A stretch of 64,000 nucleotides of DNA from NCBI GenBank assembly GCA_973895155.1, contig OZ316899.1, positions 7,564,001 through 7,628,000 on the forward strand, read 5' to 3'. The translations under genes and the position numbers were made by a program. The notes under the pieces were generated by a model, which did no database searches, was not told the DNA's origin, and worked only from the letters and a program-made list of their open reading frames with translations. Below, in pieces: positions 22,849 to 32,857 of the stretch. The first letter of the stretch is position 1. Each line of letters opens with the position of its first letter. The DNA comes from Marsupella aquatica (taxonomy: Eukaryota > Marchantiophyta).

Positions 22849-23453
22849 CCCTCCAATAGACAAGAACTGCGTCCAGAATCGTATGGCCAAACTGGAAAGG
22901 ATCATGTGCGACATTCAGAGGAGATGGAAGGCGACTAAAGATAAGCAAGAGAACTAGGGTCGAAGCTGGCGCGTGGACTGAAGAACTGGTGCACTGCAAA
23001 GGATCAGCCCCCTTTTTATACCCTGAGAGCTCGTCAATCGCCCGTCGCCTCCTCATCACTTATAGGCCGAGCCTTTCACGCTTGCAGTGTACCGACCACT
23101 CCGCCAGTCTGGGTCAGCGAGTGTCAGTGGCCGCCTCCCGAAGTTTGTTATACGGACCCGAGGGGGAAAGGGGAGGGCCCATTACACGCTCGCAACCCGG
23201 GCGTGCGAATGGCAACCCGCCGCCAGCCCGAATACAAACGCCCCTTATTGACTAATGATTTTCTACTCATAATGGCTACCTAAATACTGTCATTATGCTA
23301 ATAATTACGGCCTAAGATACCTCTACTATGCGTGCTAAGCGTGTTTAGGCCGAATCATTTATTAGCCACCATACCGGCAACATCACAGCCATACTCACAT
23401 ACATGCATAACATGGACAAGAGCATACACAAATACAAGATAGTGTACCGCAAC
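22849..23453 (+). other. Remnant retroelement sequence with a polypurine tract
   Basis: The first ~110 bp translate to a short basic coiled-coil-like tail (MAKLERIMCDIQRRWKATKD, then a stop). That resembles the end of an accessory ORF like the one at 20657. TTTTTATACCC at about 23013 is TATA-like. An 18-purine run (GAGGGGGAAAGGGGAGGG) spans 23160-23177. This may be the tail of another gypsy element joined to the LTR by recombination. No clear LTR start follows the purine run. Confidence 0.4.
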
Positions 23454-23454
23454 T
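23388..23454. repeat. Perfect 67-bp direct repeat, copy 1
   Basis: This 67-bp stretch (GCCATACTCACAT...GCAACT) is identical base for base to 23869-23935. Copy 1 abuts the TG start of the 368-bp LTR-like repeat; copy 2 lies 47 bp past its other end. Confidence 0.9.
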
Positions 23455-23821
23455 GAAATCCGTGAAAGACATAGTGTCATAAAACACGTAAGAACACACA
23501 CAGTCAAGCCAAACCCACTCCGCAATGGAGAATCTAGCCAGGTCAAAGCTAACGGGACACCATAGCCAAGGAGCTCCACTCACTACCAAGGCTCTCCCAA
23601 CGCCAAAGGCTCAACTCAAAGAACTAACCGTCCTTTGAGCCTCTCCACACTATACCCTCCAACCCTAAGGGCGGGTCCTACAAGAGGAGTCACCCTCAAC
23701 AGGGCACCCCCTCTAACCCTCTACCATGGAACCAAACTCCTAACTAGGCACTACGGCCCATCTAAGGTATGGACTCCGCTAGCACACTACATAGTCTAGC
23801 ACGCTACGTATGGTCATGACA
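23454..23821 (-). repeat. LTR-like repeat (3' LTR of the minus-strand element)
   Basis: This 368-bp unit starts TGAAATCCGTGAAAG and ends GGTCATGACA on the plus strand and recurs at 32858-33219 with about eight substitutions and two small indels. Homology stops exactly at the TG and CA ends in both copies, as expected for LTRs. A purine run that could prime plus-strand synthesis (TTAGGGGGGCG on the minus strand) sits about 115 bp away, just past the second 67-bp repeat, which is not the canonical distance. Confidence 0.75.
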
Positions 23822-23868
23822 GCTGTCGTGCGAATCCACATCATCATACAACATACATCGCTGGTCAT

Positions 23869-23935
23869 GCCATACTCACATACATGCATAACATGGACAA
23901 GAGCATACACAAATACAAGATAGTGTACCGCAACT
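23869..23935. repeat. Perfect 67-bp direct repeat, copy 2
   Basis: Identical to 23388-23454. On the minus strand it begins AGTTGCGGTACAC directly after a purine-rich run, so it could also be the true start of the 3' LTR. Confidence 0.9.
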
Positions 23936-24104
23936 CGCCCCCCTAACTGGCGGTTAGGTCCCTCTAACTCCCAGGTAGCCCTATCCATCTACTACATGCT
24001 ATACACCTTCATGGGTGCATTGATCAGAAAGCCGGGTGCTATGTTGCCCCATTGTTAATCGCCATCTGTAATCCATACCATGTGAAGATCAAGTCATCCA
24101 CCTC

Positions 24105-24640
24105 CTAAGTACACCAAGGACAAACCCACCGTCCAATAGGCACAACATCAATAGGTGGAGTTAAGCATGACATATGCCAACCCCTAGAACACCTATCACA
24201 AACCAACATACGAGCTGCTTCACTAGTAGACCCACACAACATGCACCTCAAGCTAGCACGTATCACTACCAAGATGGGGTCTACTGTACCATCCACGTTT
24301 GGGAGGTGACATGGCGCACAATTACGCACATGGTCCTTCCAAACAACACCATTATGACCCTCCAACATGAGAACTCCAGAAGCTAACACCTCTCTCACAC
24401 GTAAGATAGTGCATCCTGCTGTCACATCCAACGTTGTTGCTGCAAATAGACATAGTCCCCCACATGGAACCTACAAATGGATGGTCGATAACCTCCACCC
24501 CGGATGGTTGCATAACGCAACGTATCTGTGTGTTGAGCAATGGCAAGGTTCTCAAAGGCTGTTGGCATAACTCTTTGAAAGAGCTGTGCCCTTTGAGAAC
24601 ACACCCTCATCCACACCTCCGGGTCATCAAGGTTCACCAC
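24105..24640 (-). pseudogene. Integrase C-terminus fused to a PHD finger
   Basis: The upstream frame (24422-24640) carries the integrase tail (FHVGDYVYLQQ). One frameshift near 24425 leads to LDVTAGCTILRVREVL and the linker HVRNCAPCHLPNVDGTVDP. A complete C4HC3 PHD finger follows: CMLC, then VCDRC, WHMSC and WVCPWC, with all eight zinc ligands and the conserved Trp before the last pair. The protein stops one residue after the last Cys. PHD fingers commonly bind histone H3 tails, so this is a plausible targeting module in the place where chromoviruses carry a chromodomain. The target is unknown. Confidence 0.85.
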
Positions 24641-24731
24641 CTCACTAGAATCTCAACAAATTTTTGTGGGCAAGTCTGGGTCTCAGCCGTACAACAGAAA
24701 ATAAGGTGAGAAGGAAGCCAAGGATGCTTGA

Positions 24732-25658
24732 TCATGGCAATTGAATGTCCCAATCTCCAAGATGCCCCTTCTGTAGGCCATACTTGCATAATCCCCTCTT
24801 CACCGTCTGAACAACATGCTCTGCCAAACCATCCGCCTCTGGATGATCTCGAGATGTGGTCCGATGATCAATCAACGCCTTGTCACACAAGACCTGAAAC
24901 TCACCCTGAAACTCCGTACCCTGGTCGGTCAACACCTCCGCTGGTGCACCAAAATGACTTAGCACTCTATCAAGAAATGCATACGCCGTTCCCTCACTTG
25001 CCTTGTCAGGAAATGCCACCAACTCAATCCACTTAGAAAAGTGCTCCATCATCACCAACACATACCAATGATGTCATCTAGTTAACGGTAATGGTCCTAA
25101 AAAGTCCAAACTCCAACGGTAACCCAACCCCATAATAGGTAAGGGGTGTAACTGTGGTGTAGGGGCATTGAACGATGCCCTCACCCGATCGCAAACCATA
25201 CAATGTGACACCAACTGTTGCACCTGAGTGTGCATGCCACGCCACCAATATTGACCAAGAAGTAAGCTATACGTACGCTTTACTCCAAAATGTCCCAACT
25301 CCTCATGAGCATGTCGCACAATGCGCTCTCTCTGAGCTATATGGGGTACCACTCGTACTCTACCATCCTCCCACACACGGAGAACATGTGTTCCCTCCAA
25401 TCGGTACCTCCTAGCACGTTGGAGAACACAGTCTCGCTCCTTGGCACTCATTATGCCTGGCACCCTACTGGTCCGTAGGAACTCTAACACCAACGCATCA
25501 TCATGAATATCACGCTGATCTGTAGGACCATCTCCAACCTCCGGATCTGCAAGCTGGCCATCTACCCTCTGACTAGAGGAAGGTGTAAGGTGATCCTCCA
25601 TACTAGAGTTCACACCCAACAAACACAAAAAGGCAGATGCATGCCATCCTGGCACCAT
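24732..25658 (-). pseudogene. Gypsy integrase zinc finger and catalytic core
   Basis: The HHCC finger reads HAHEELGHFGVKRTYSL and VSHCMVCDRVRA (about 25230-25330). The core begins YRWSLDFLGPLPLTR (first catalytic Asp), is broken by TGA at 25074-25076, and resumes in the same frame with HHWYVLVMMEHFSKWIELVA. The second Asp is in VLTDQGTEFQGEF and the Glu in DHPEADGLAEHVVQT, so the full D,D,E set survives. A CGA-to-TGA change would explain the stop. About 90 bp before the C-terminal frame are disrupted. Confidence 0.88.
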
Positions 25659-25679
25659 CTCCTCATCAACCTCTCCATG

Positions 25680-27050
25680 TCATCTAGCTCCAGTATCATC
25701 CTCCTGACTAGGACATGGGTTCCTACTCAACCCATCAGCATCAAGGTTGGTAACTCCAGGTCTATGTACCACCTGAAAGTCATACTCCTGTAAGATAAGA
25801 GCCCACCGTGCAAGCTTTCCTATAAGCTTATCAGACTCCATCAACCACTTGAGCGGTTGGTGATCAGTAACAAGGGTAAACTCTGTGCCAAACAAGTAAC
25901 ACCTGAAGTGTGCCACAGCCCACACTGCTGCCAAGCACTCTCCCTTGTACGAACCATAGCTTGATTCTGCTGCATTGTTTGAACGACTTGCATAGGCCAC
26001 CACAAACTCCTTGTTCTCATCATCATGTTGTGTCAACACCGCTCCAATCCCCAACATACTCCAATCAGTGTGCAGTTGAAATGGGTGACCCCGGATAGGT
26101 CTCCTCAAGATAGGCGCAGACACCAACTTGGCCTTGAGCGCCATAAAAGCTCTCTCCTGGTCATCTCCCCACTGCCACTCCTGATCAGACTTCAACAACT
26201 TGTTCAAAGGCTTTGCTGTAGCACTAAATCCCTTCACATATCGCCGATAGTAGTTCGCCAATCCCTTGAATGCCCGAACTCTACTCACATCTGTCGGCCA
26301 AGGGATACGTGCAATAGCCTCAACCTTTGCCTGTTGGACCCCTAAACCACTTGGGTAGATCACATGACCCAAGTACTGAACATCCTCATGGAAGAACCTA
26401 CACTTTCCTGGATGTAAACGTAGACCATGAGCTTTCAATCGCTCAAACACAATCTGCAAATGTTGTTGGTGCTCCTCCACAGTATCACTGAACACCAAGA
26501 TATCATCAATGTAACACCGAACAAAATCCAATCCTGCTAGGATCCTGTCCATCACTCTTTGAAACTCGGCAAGTGCATTCTTCTGAAACCCAAAGGGTAA
26601 GAATTGCCACTGATACAAACAATCCTTGCCATATGAGTTGACTCCCCAAAATGCTATCTTGGCCTTGTCACTCACTCGAATAGGCAACTGATGGTATCCT
26701 GCCCGAAGATCCAAAGTACTGAAAATCCTTGCATGTCCCACCACATCAAAGATCTCCTCAGGTGTGGGCATGGCATACTTATCGGCCTTTGTCTACCGAT
26801 TGATAGGACGGTAATCTCCACACATCCACCTCTTTGTGTAGTTGCCATGCACATCCTTTTTGACAGGCATGACAGTGACTGACGCATACTCCCCATGCGA
26901 CAACTCCACTAATCCAGCCTCCAAAAGGTCCAACGTCTTACTCCGAATCAAGTCCCTCTCCATATCACTATATTTGTAGGGACGACGAAAGATTGGCGTA
27001 TCACTAGCCAAATCAATCCGTATACCAGCCAAAGCACCCAACTCCTTCAT
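25680..27050 (-). pseudogene. Gypsy reverse transcriptase and RNase H, one nonsense codon
   Basis: RT starts near 27050 (PIFRRPYKYSDMERDLIRS, MPVKKDVHGNYTKRWMCGDY, RPINR). A TAG at 26793-26795 stands where related proteins have Gln (RPINRQTKADKY). The rest is open in one frame: FSTLDLRAGYHQLPI, FLPFGFQKNALAEFQRVMD, the catalytic CYIDDILVFSD at about 26500-26515, and GLANYYRRYVKGFSATA. RNase H follows (LHTDWSMLGIGAVLTQHD, YASRSNNAAESSYGSYKGEC, LVTDHQPLKWLM). All catalytic residues are present; a single CAG-to-TAG change inactivates it. Confidence 0.92.
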
Positions 27051-27262
27051 TCTAAAGGCAAAACAACTCCTATAAGCACATAGGAATTGTGTGTGTCAAC
27101 CGTCGTCTTTCACCTCCTGTCAGCTTAGGTCCAAGTGATGGCTCCCAGGTCTCCTCTACCGGTACACTAGAGGAAGAGGACGACGCCATTGGTTTCTATG
27201 CCACCTCCTCAGACGATGGCACATGCTCCTTTACACCATCATTTGAGCAAACAACTCCTCCA

Positions 27263-28360
27263 CTAGCATGGGCCACCAACTCTACATGCCCATCCATCAC
27301 ATCCCATGTACTCCAAGGATGCCTCTACCATCCTGGAAGGCAACGAGCTCATCACCAGGCGTGAAGTAACCACAGACATGGTCCTAAGTCTCCGCTGCTC
27401 GGCCATCGCAAGGCTCACAATCCATGTCAAACAGTTCAAGTCCATAACCTGACCCAACACCTGGCGATGTGATGCCTCTGAAACTGAAGAGACTAATGTC
27501 ACACCGGTAGGAAACCCCATAGCACGCTCTCTCTCATCAACGTTGGGCTCCACCAACTGGCGCACATGAGAATCCCATACAAGCCCAAGACCACCATCCC
27601 TATAGGCATGTGATGAGGGAAAACTCACAAATGTAGGCAAAGCCATTCTAGGCTGCCCCACAAGGTTCAGTATTGCCATGGGTGACCTATCCACCGCTCT
27701 CACCACCTAAGAACGTCGTCCACCATCCAAAATACTATCCACGGTGAGAGATAGAGGCCGCTGGATTGCATCATAGGTGCGCCTCAAAAGCTCCCTGGGT
27801 AACAAGTTTGTCCACCACAACAGTGGACGATGTGCACGCGAGCCCACCCTCGCTGCATCCAACAAAATAGCTGGCCCAATCCATGACCGTACCTCATGTG
27901 CAGCCGTGATCACATGAGATCTAGTATCACCCAACAAAGGGACGTTCTCCATAATGTAAGTTGGAGCACGTGCCTGATGCACTTGAAGATGACGCAACAC
28001 CCGCAACATCTCCCAAAACATATGAGAACAAGGGTCACGTAACCCTCCACCATGACCAGCCCGAGTATGTCCCTGACATGGCCATCCAGCAATCACCAAA
28101 TCAATAGGGCCAACCCTCTCAAGGTCTTGCGACCCAACAATGAAATGTCTGATGGCAAACTCTGTTGATACCCCCAAATTGCGGACTGTGACAACAACTT
28201 AGGGTATCTCTGCATCATCAATGCAAGATGTCGTGATGAAACCCTCCTTGCAGTCTCATCTCTCTCCACATACAACTACTTCCTCACAGGTATCCCGATC
28301 AGCCAAACCAGTGCTAATCCCACCAAAGAGGTCCAACACACAAATACCCTTTGGTGGATA
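27263..28360 (-). pseudogene. Cytosine-5 DNA methyltransferase domain inside gypsy pol
   Basis: Conserved C5-methyltransferase motifs occur in order. Motif I (AdoMet loop): ICVLDLFGGISTGLA at about 28310-28350. Motif II-like: LYVERDETARRVSSRHLALM. Motif IV with catalytic Cys: DLVIAGWPCQGHTRAG at 28072-28090. Motif VI: YIMENVPLLGD near 27945. Motif VIII-like: ARVGSRAHRPLLWWTNL. Motifs IX-X: DERERAMGFPTGVT and RQVLGQVMDLNCLTWI at about 27420-27530. Lesions are a short deletion after motif I, a TAG near 28245, a frameshift near 28135 and a TAG at 27707-27709 (probably CAG before). The catalytic half alone is ~330 residues, closer to DNMT3/DRM-size domains than to DNMT1. It lies between protease and RT, so it was part of the polyprotein. 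Confidence 0.88.
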
Positions 28361-29556
28361 CTCCCAAACAATGGGTGTTGTATCCAAAGGAGACAACCCC
28401 ACTGGACCACCAGTAGGAGCTCGTCTTGGATCCTCTACCTCCACAGGTACAAAGGGTGTACTCCAAGCGTGTGATATCAAATGATCAGCCTTCTGCCTCA
28501 ACACTCCACTTGAACTCCAAAGTGGAACATCCAACAAGGAGGGTACCACTGCCGCCAAACTAAAGACCTCCTCTACCTCCTCATAGACTGGAGAATCCAC
28601 GGCTAAAAGGTTACCCTCCAACAAATCCCCTAGCCAAGTGACCACTCCACTAAAACCAGCAACTGATGCCAATACCTCTTGGGAAGTCCCTCCTGGTCTA
28701 ACCCCAGAAATAAATCTCACATGCACTTGGCTCAAACGTCCATCACCAGACTGCCAACCAGGTCTAAAGGCTGTTGTCTCAATCCAATAGTCCATCTGAA
28801 AACCCATCGGGTACAACACTGCACCTCCAACTAGTACATCATACGACTTTGCTGATGTCACCACAACAGTCACTCCTAATGTAGAGCTATCACTCGCATG
28901 ATCTGGCCTCATCTGCACTGACACCCTCTCCCATGTCATGAAGTGAGACCTATCACTGGCTCCTCCAAGTGATGTCTGAATCTGGAATGGGCATGGCTCC
29001 AACTCTGACCTCCGAATACCCAAACCAATACAAGCTGCCTTCCCCAACATCAAGGTTGGACACCAGAGTCCAACAACACCCTCTCTGGTCTACACACCTG
29101 TCCTGAAGGACTCACCAATCGAAAGACACCAGTCTGGTTGTCCAACATACATACTCCAGGTGTAAGCCTCTCACGATCAATGGCTGGTCGGGCTGGTAAT
29201 GCATCCATCCTCGCCGCTGCCGCCTGCCAAGTAGCATTGGTACTTAATGCAACATCTGACACTAAGGGTTGCTCAACAACAACACCCTCACACACCTCAG
29301 CACTCGTAGCAGCAACACTCCCACGTTCACACAACGTGCCGGCTAGCTGAAATACGCGAGTCATGTCAACTCCTGAGGCCATCAACTCAGTTGCTGAAAA
29401 CAATGAGGATCCTAATATTGAGGTTGCCATCCGCAACACTGCACTAGAGGCTACATCTATGTCTACTACATGTGATGTAGATGCCCCTGTATCCACTATC
29501 GGCTCAACAGGTCTCATAGGAACCATGGATGGAGTCCTAAGCACCTCTGACAACAA
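28361..29556 (-). pseudogene. Gypsy protease and spacer before the methyltransferase
   Basis: The retropepsin-like active site appears at about 29040-29085 as RPERVLLDSGVQP. A one-base deletion then shifts the frame to MLGKAACIGLGIRR and ELEPCPFQIQTSLGGASD. The earlier residues form a Gag-protease spacer with no clear motif. After the protease, ~150 residues read as ordered protein (VTSAKYDVLVGGAVLYPMG-like text) up to the methyltransferase motif I. That stretch may be an N-terminal extension of the methyltransferase or a protease C-terminal domain. Confidence 0.72.
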
Positions 29557-29577
29557 GAATGACTGGGGAAGCCTAGC

Positions 29578-31209
29578 CTACCTCCCAGCCTCACCCCTCT
29601 GTGGGTCCAACTCCACAATGGCACCACGTGGCTCTGAAGCTCTAGCTGCACCTCTCGTCAATGCAACTGATGCCTCAACTTGTGCCGCACTCGCCATATA
29701 AGAGAGATCATTGCCCCCATAAGACGTGAAAGCCCCTGCTCCCAAACCTGCTCGAGGTGGAATACCAGCCATAGTAGCAAGTTTTTGCTCCAATTGCTCA
29801 ATCCTATCCGCCATAGCAGCCTCTGTTGTAGGGGGAGGGGCAGCCACTATAGGCGCTCCAACTGCTGGTGGACCTCTACCACCCCTACCACCTCTACCAG
29901 CTCCACCACCTCGGCCTCTCTGAGGTGCTCCACCACGACCTCGACCACCCATCCTCAACTCTGGGTATAGGTCAAAACAACGGTCTCGAGGATGACCTGC
30001 TCGACCACAATGATCACACTGCACCTGGGCCGACTGAGATCCATCCTCTAAACTCCATCCTCCACTCTCCTGGGGACAAACCCTCCGGACATGATCACCT
30101 CCACATGTCCAACACACTGGTCCTTGTTGTTGGGCAGCATATGAAGGCAACGGTCTCTGCACACTCGGCCCTCTGGAACCTGATTGAGGTCGTGCCAAAT
30201 CTCCACAACTCCCACTACTACCACCACCACCACCACTATGAGACTGTAAAGTGGCTGGCTGAACACGAGAAGTAGTGGTCATATCCCTATTGAATGCCGA
30301 TGTCACTACCCTCTCCTCCACCATGTTAAGCTCAATCTTCTCAGCCAAAGCAAACACACGGGACAACGTGGGTGGATCATCACTCATCAGAGTAGCATCA
30401 CGTACCCTCCTCCGCAACTCTCTGTCCAAAATCCCATACCAGAACTGGATTGCCTGCGCCTCAGTCACACCCTGGGTAACTGAAATCAAACGCCGCATAC
30501 AAGTGTATGCCTCACGAAGACTCTCACCAGTCTTTCTCTCAAACTCCTGAAGTCTCCTCAACTTCTCTATCTTCACCCCCTGGTAGTTCTTCTTCAATCT
30601 CTTGAAGAACTCTATAACTGGGCTGAACAAAGGTGGAGCGCTAGTGCCTCCACTAGTGCCTCCACTGGTGCCTCCACTAGCACCTCCACTAGTGCCTCCA
30701 CTAGTATCAACACCACCCTGAGTGATAGACACATAGGCTGGAGACCAATGTTGTCTCCATGCCTCAATCTCAACAGCATGGTCCTTCCGGAACTGATGAT
30801 AATCATCCATGGGAGGCCCCTCCAAGTGCTGAAACAACCCCTTCCATGCCAAGAAAGGTGTAAATAATGTGGCGTTACGCAACATCTGCATATCACACCA
30901 TTTATCAAACTCTTGAATGAAGTCCTCCAACTCAATGGTGCCCACTGCCCCTGAGTAATGTCGTGGGCCCTTCATGGCCCCGTACATCCCGTCCATATCC
31001 CAAATCAATGGGGCTGCTATACTGGACAATACAATTGAAGACTTGATGTTTGGAACACCCTCGTCCTCCTCCTCATCAACTAACAGTAGTGGAAAAGGTA
31101 GCCGATACCTCAATCCACTCTGTGTAAAACCACCAATGTATGCACCAAGGTCCCCAACAGGACCACCAAACTGCTCCGTGATGACAAGCCGCAACAGCAC
31201 CACCACCAA
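29578..31209 (-). CDS. Gypsy Gag, intact (543 residues)
   Basis: This is an intact ORF. The central Gag core contains YHQFRKDHAVEIEAWRQHW and LRRLQEFERKTGESLREAYT, then VTEAQAIQFWYGILDRELRR, typical retrotransposon Gag text. Between them is a low-complexity SGGT repeat (about 30635-30710). Two zinc knuckles follow: CWTCGGDHVRRVC (CX2CX3HX4C, about 30085-30120) and CDHCGRAGHPRDRC (CX2CX4HX4C, about 29973-30015). A Gly/Arg-rich tail (GGRGRGGAPQRGRGG) and a short coiled coil (ADRIEQLEQKLATM) complete it. It binds and packages element RNA. The start at 31209 is the first Met of the open frame. Confidence 0.88.
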   Translation of the reverse strand: MVVVLLRLVITEQFGGPVGDLGAYIGGFTQSGLRYRLPFPLLLVDEEEDEGVPNIKSSIVLSSIAAPLIWDMDGMYGAMKGPRHYSGAVGTIELEDFIQEFDKWCDMQMLRNATLFTPFLAWKGLFQHLEGPPMDDYHQFRKDHAVEIEAWRQHWSPAYVSITQGGVDTSGGTSGGASGGTSGGTSGGTSAPPLFSPVIEFFKRLKKNYQGVKIEKLRRLQEFERKTGESLREAYTCMRRLISVTQGVTEAQAIQFWYGILDRELRRRVRDATLMSDDPPTLSRVFALAEKIELNMVEERVVTSAFNRDMTTTSRVQPATLQSHSGGGGGSSGSCGDLARPQSGSRGPSVQRPLPSYAAQQQGPVCWTCGGDHVRRVCPQESGGWSLEDGSQSAQVQCDHCGRAGHPRDRCFDLYPELRMGGRGRGGAPQRGRGGGAGRGGRGGRGPPAVGAPIVAAPPPTTEAAMADRIEQLEQKLATMAGIPPRAGLGAGAFTSYGGNDLSYMASAAQVEASVALTRGAARASEPRGAIVELDPQRGEAGR

Positions 31210-32857
31210 ATCACCACCACTAATTAACCAAGTAACGTCGATGTTGCGGTTTACTCTAGCCCTAATAGCTACATGGGTGTGGGCAACCTAACCTGTCATC
31301 ACCACAAGCAACCTCCCATGGTCTACTGGTCATTACTCCAGTCTCACCGTGAGAGAAACATAGGTAGTCCGATTGGTCATCACTCCAGCCTCACTACTGG
31401 CAGCACACTGGAGTAAAACTACTTCGGAAATCAGCGTCAGCCCTAACAATGGGCGCGCAAGCAAGAAGCATCAATGGAGGGGATCCAAACACAGGAAGTC
31501 CAATGACAACCCTCCAATCGCAAATGAAATACAAAACGGAAATCAAGGTAACACAATCCACCAACCGTGGCGCCCCCTGAATCCACAAAACAAACCACAC
31601 AATCCTAATGCAATGTAGCTACTCCGCTAGTAGTCTATGATGTGCTCCTTGCACTCCCAGCATTTGATAATGTCACCTGCATGGAAATGCTATCCACCAC
31701 CACCCGCTAGGAATCCCAAAATGGGTCCTAACGCAACCTAAAACGATGCATATATGGGGAAAACGTCCAAATATTACACCAATTCCTCTAAGGCAGTCTA
31801 TACACTAGCAGAATTCAGAACCTGCCAGTTAAGCTTCTTGTAGGCAGAATAGGGCAAAGATGGGTGACCAGTTATGCAACACAATACTCACAGAAACTAC
31901 TCACAAATCTGCAAAACTATCTCACGCCCAAGCTTGCTTGCTTGCTCCCTTACTCCTTTTCTCCCCCTCTCACGCCCACTCACCCCGAGCTACCACGAGT
32001 TGCCTCGAAGCCTCAAAACGCCGAGAAATGCTCGAGACATGCCCCTTTCGCCCCAACTTGCTCTGCCACGCTACGCTACGAGCAAAGCGTCCCCAACATG
32101 CAGGTTTGCTATCCACCATAGCCAGGCCTTGAGCTAGTCCACAAAATTTTGATCTCTGATTACTCCGTGAATCCTCAACGAAAAATGAATCTGTCTAGAC
32201 CAGGATTCAATTGGCCACCATAGATATCTCTCAAAAAGAAATCAACTACAACTGAGGTCTGTACTTTGAGCTAAAAATCGGACAACATTTCGGCCTATAC
32301 ATTTCCGAAAGCACAGCGCTTTTGCTCATGATCTATGAGCCACAACTAGGACAGCGCTTTCGCGCCACTGATCACACAACACAGATCTGCAACTCTGTCA
32401 TCCAGATCTACTACCAACGCACTGAAATCCGGCAGCGCTTCCGCATAGATTCATCAATACAGAAATCTGCATCGGTCCCTCTCTAAACAACAATTCGCTC
32501 CACACCAGAGCTAAATAGTTCTGCACGATTGAATTGATGTTGCAAATCAGACAAAGATCAACATCAAAAACCTCTCACCCGATCTGGATGACTTCCAAGA
32601 GAGCTTTCGCACTCAAGCTTTCCAAATCTGAAAAACCGTCGAACACAAACCAGATTCTTCATTCTTCGATTACTTCCAACTCGCTTGACCAAACCAGGCG
32701 ATCTTTAGTGCGTTGGAAAGCTCTCAGCAATGCGCTTCTTCCCCACCCATACACGGACCAGATCCACAATGTATCCATGGCTGATGCTATCAAGCAGCCC
32801 ACCAGATCCTACTGATCTCCGATCGAAGTTACAATCGATCACTATGAGTTCTTTGAG
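31210..32857 (-). other. Untranslated leader between Gag and the 5' LTR
   Basis: No credible coding on either strand; the three overlapping plus-strand frames near 31860-32137 are composition effects. The stretch includes a CTTGCTTGCTTGCT run (about 31933) and three copies of CAGCGCTTY (32314, 32352, 32433). No convincing primer binding site was found beside the LTR-like repeat. Confidence 0.5.

Noticed and set aside
23454-23821. Solo LTR interpretation of the left repeat
   Set aside because: No 5-bp duplication flanks it, and a near-identical partner sits at the far side of a coherent gypsy coding region.
27263-28360. Bacterial contamination as source of the methyltransferase
   Set aside because: The motif text is in line with flanking gypsy protease and RT on the same strand, with the same kind of decay, so it belongs to the element.
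29680-30275. Three plus-strand frames over the gypsy gag
   Set aside because: Antisense of the Gly/Arg-rich Gag tail; no independent signal.
31860-32137. Three overlapping plus-strand frames
   Set aside because: All three frames open together because of composition in the leader; none has a domain.
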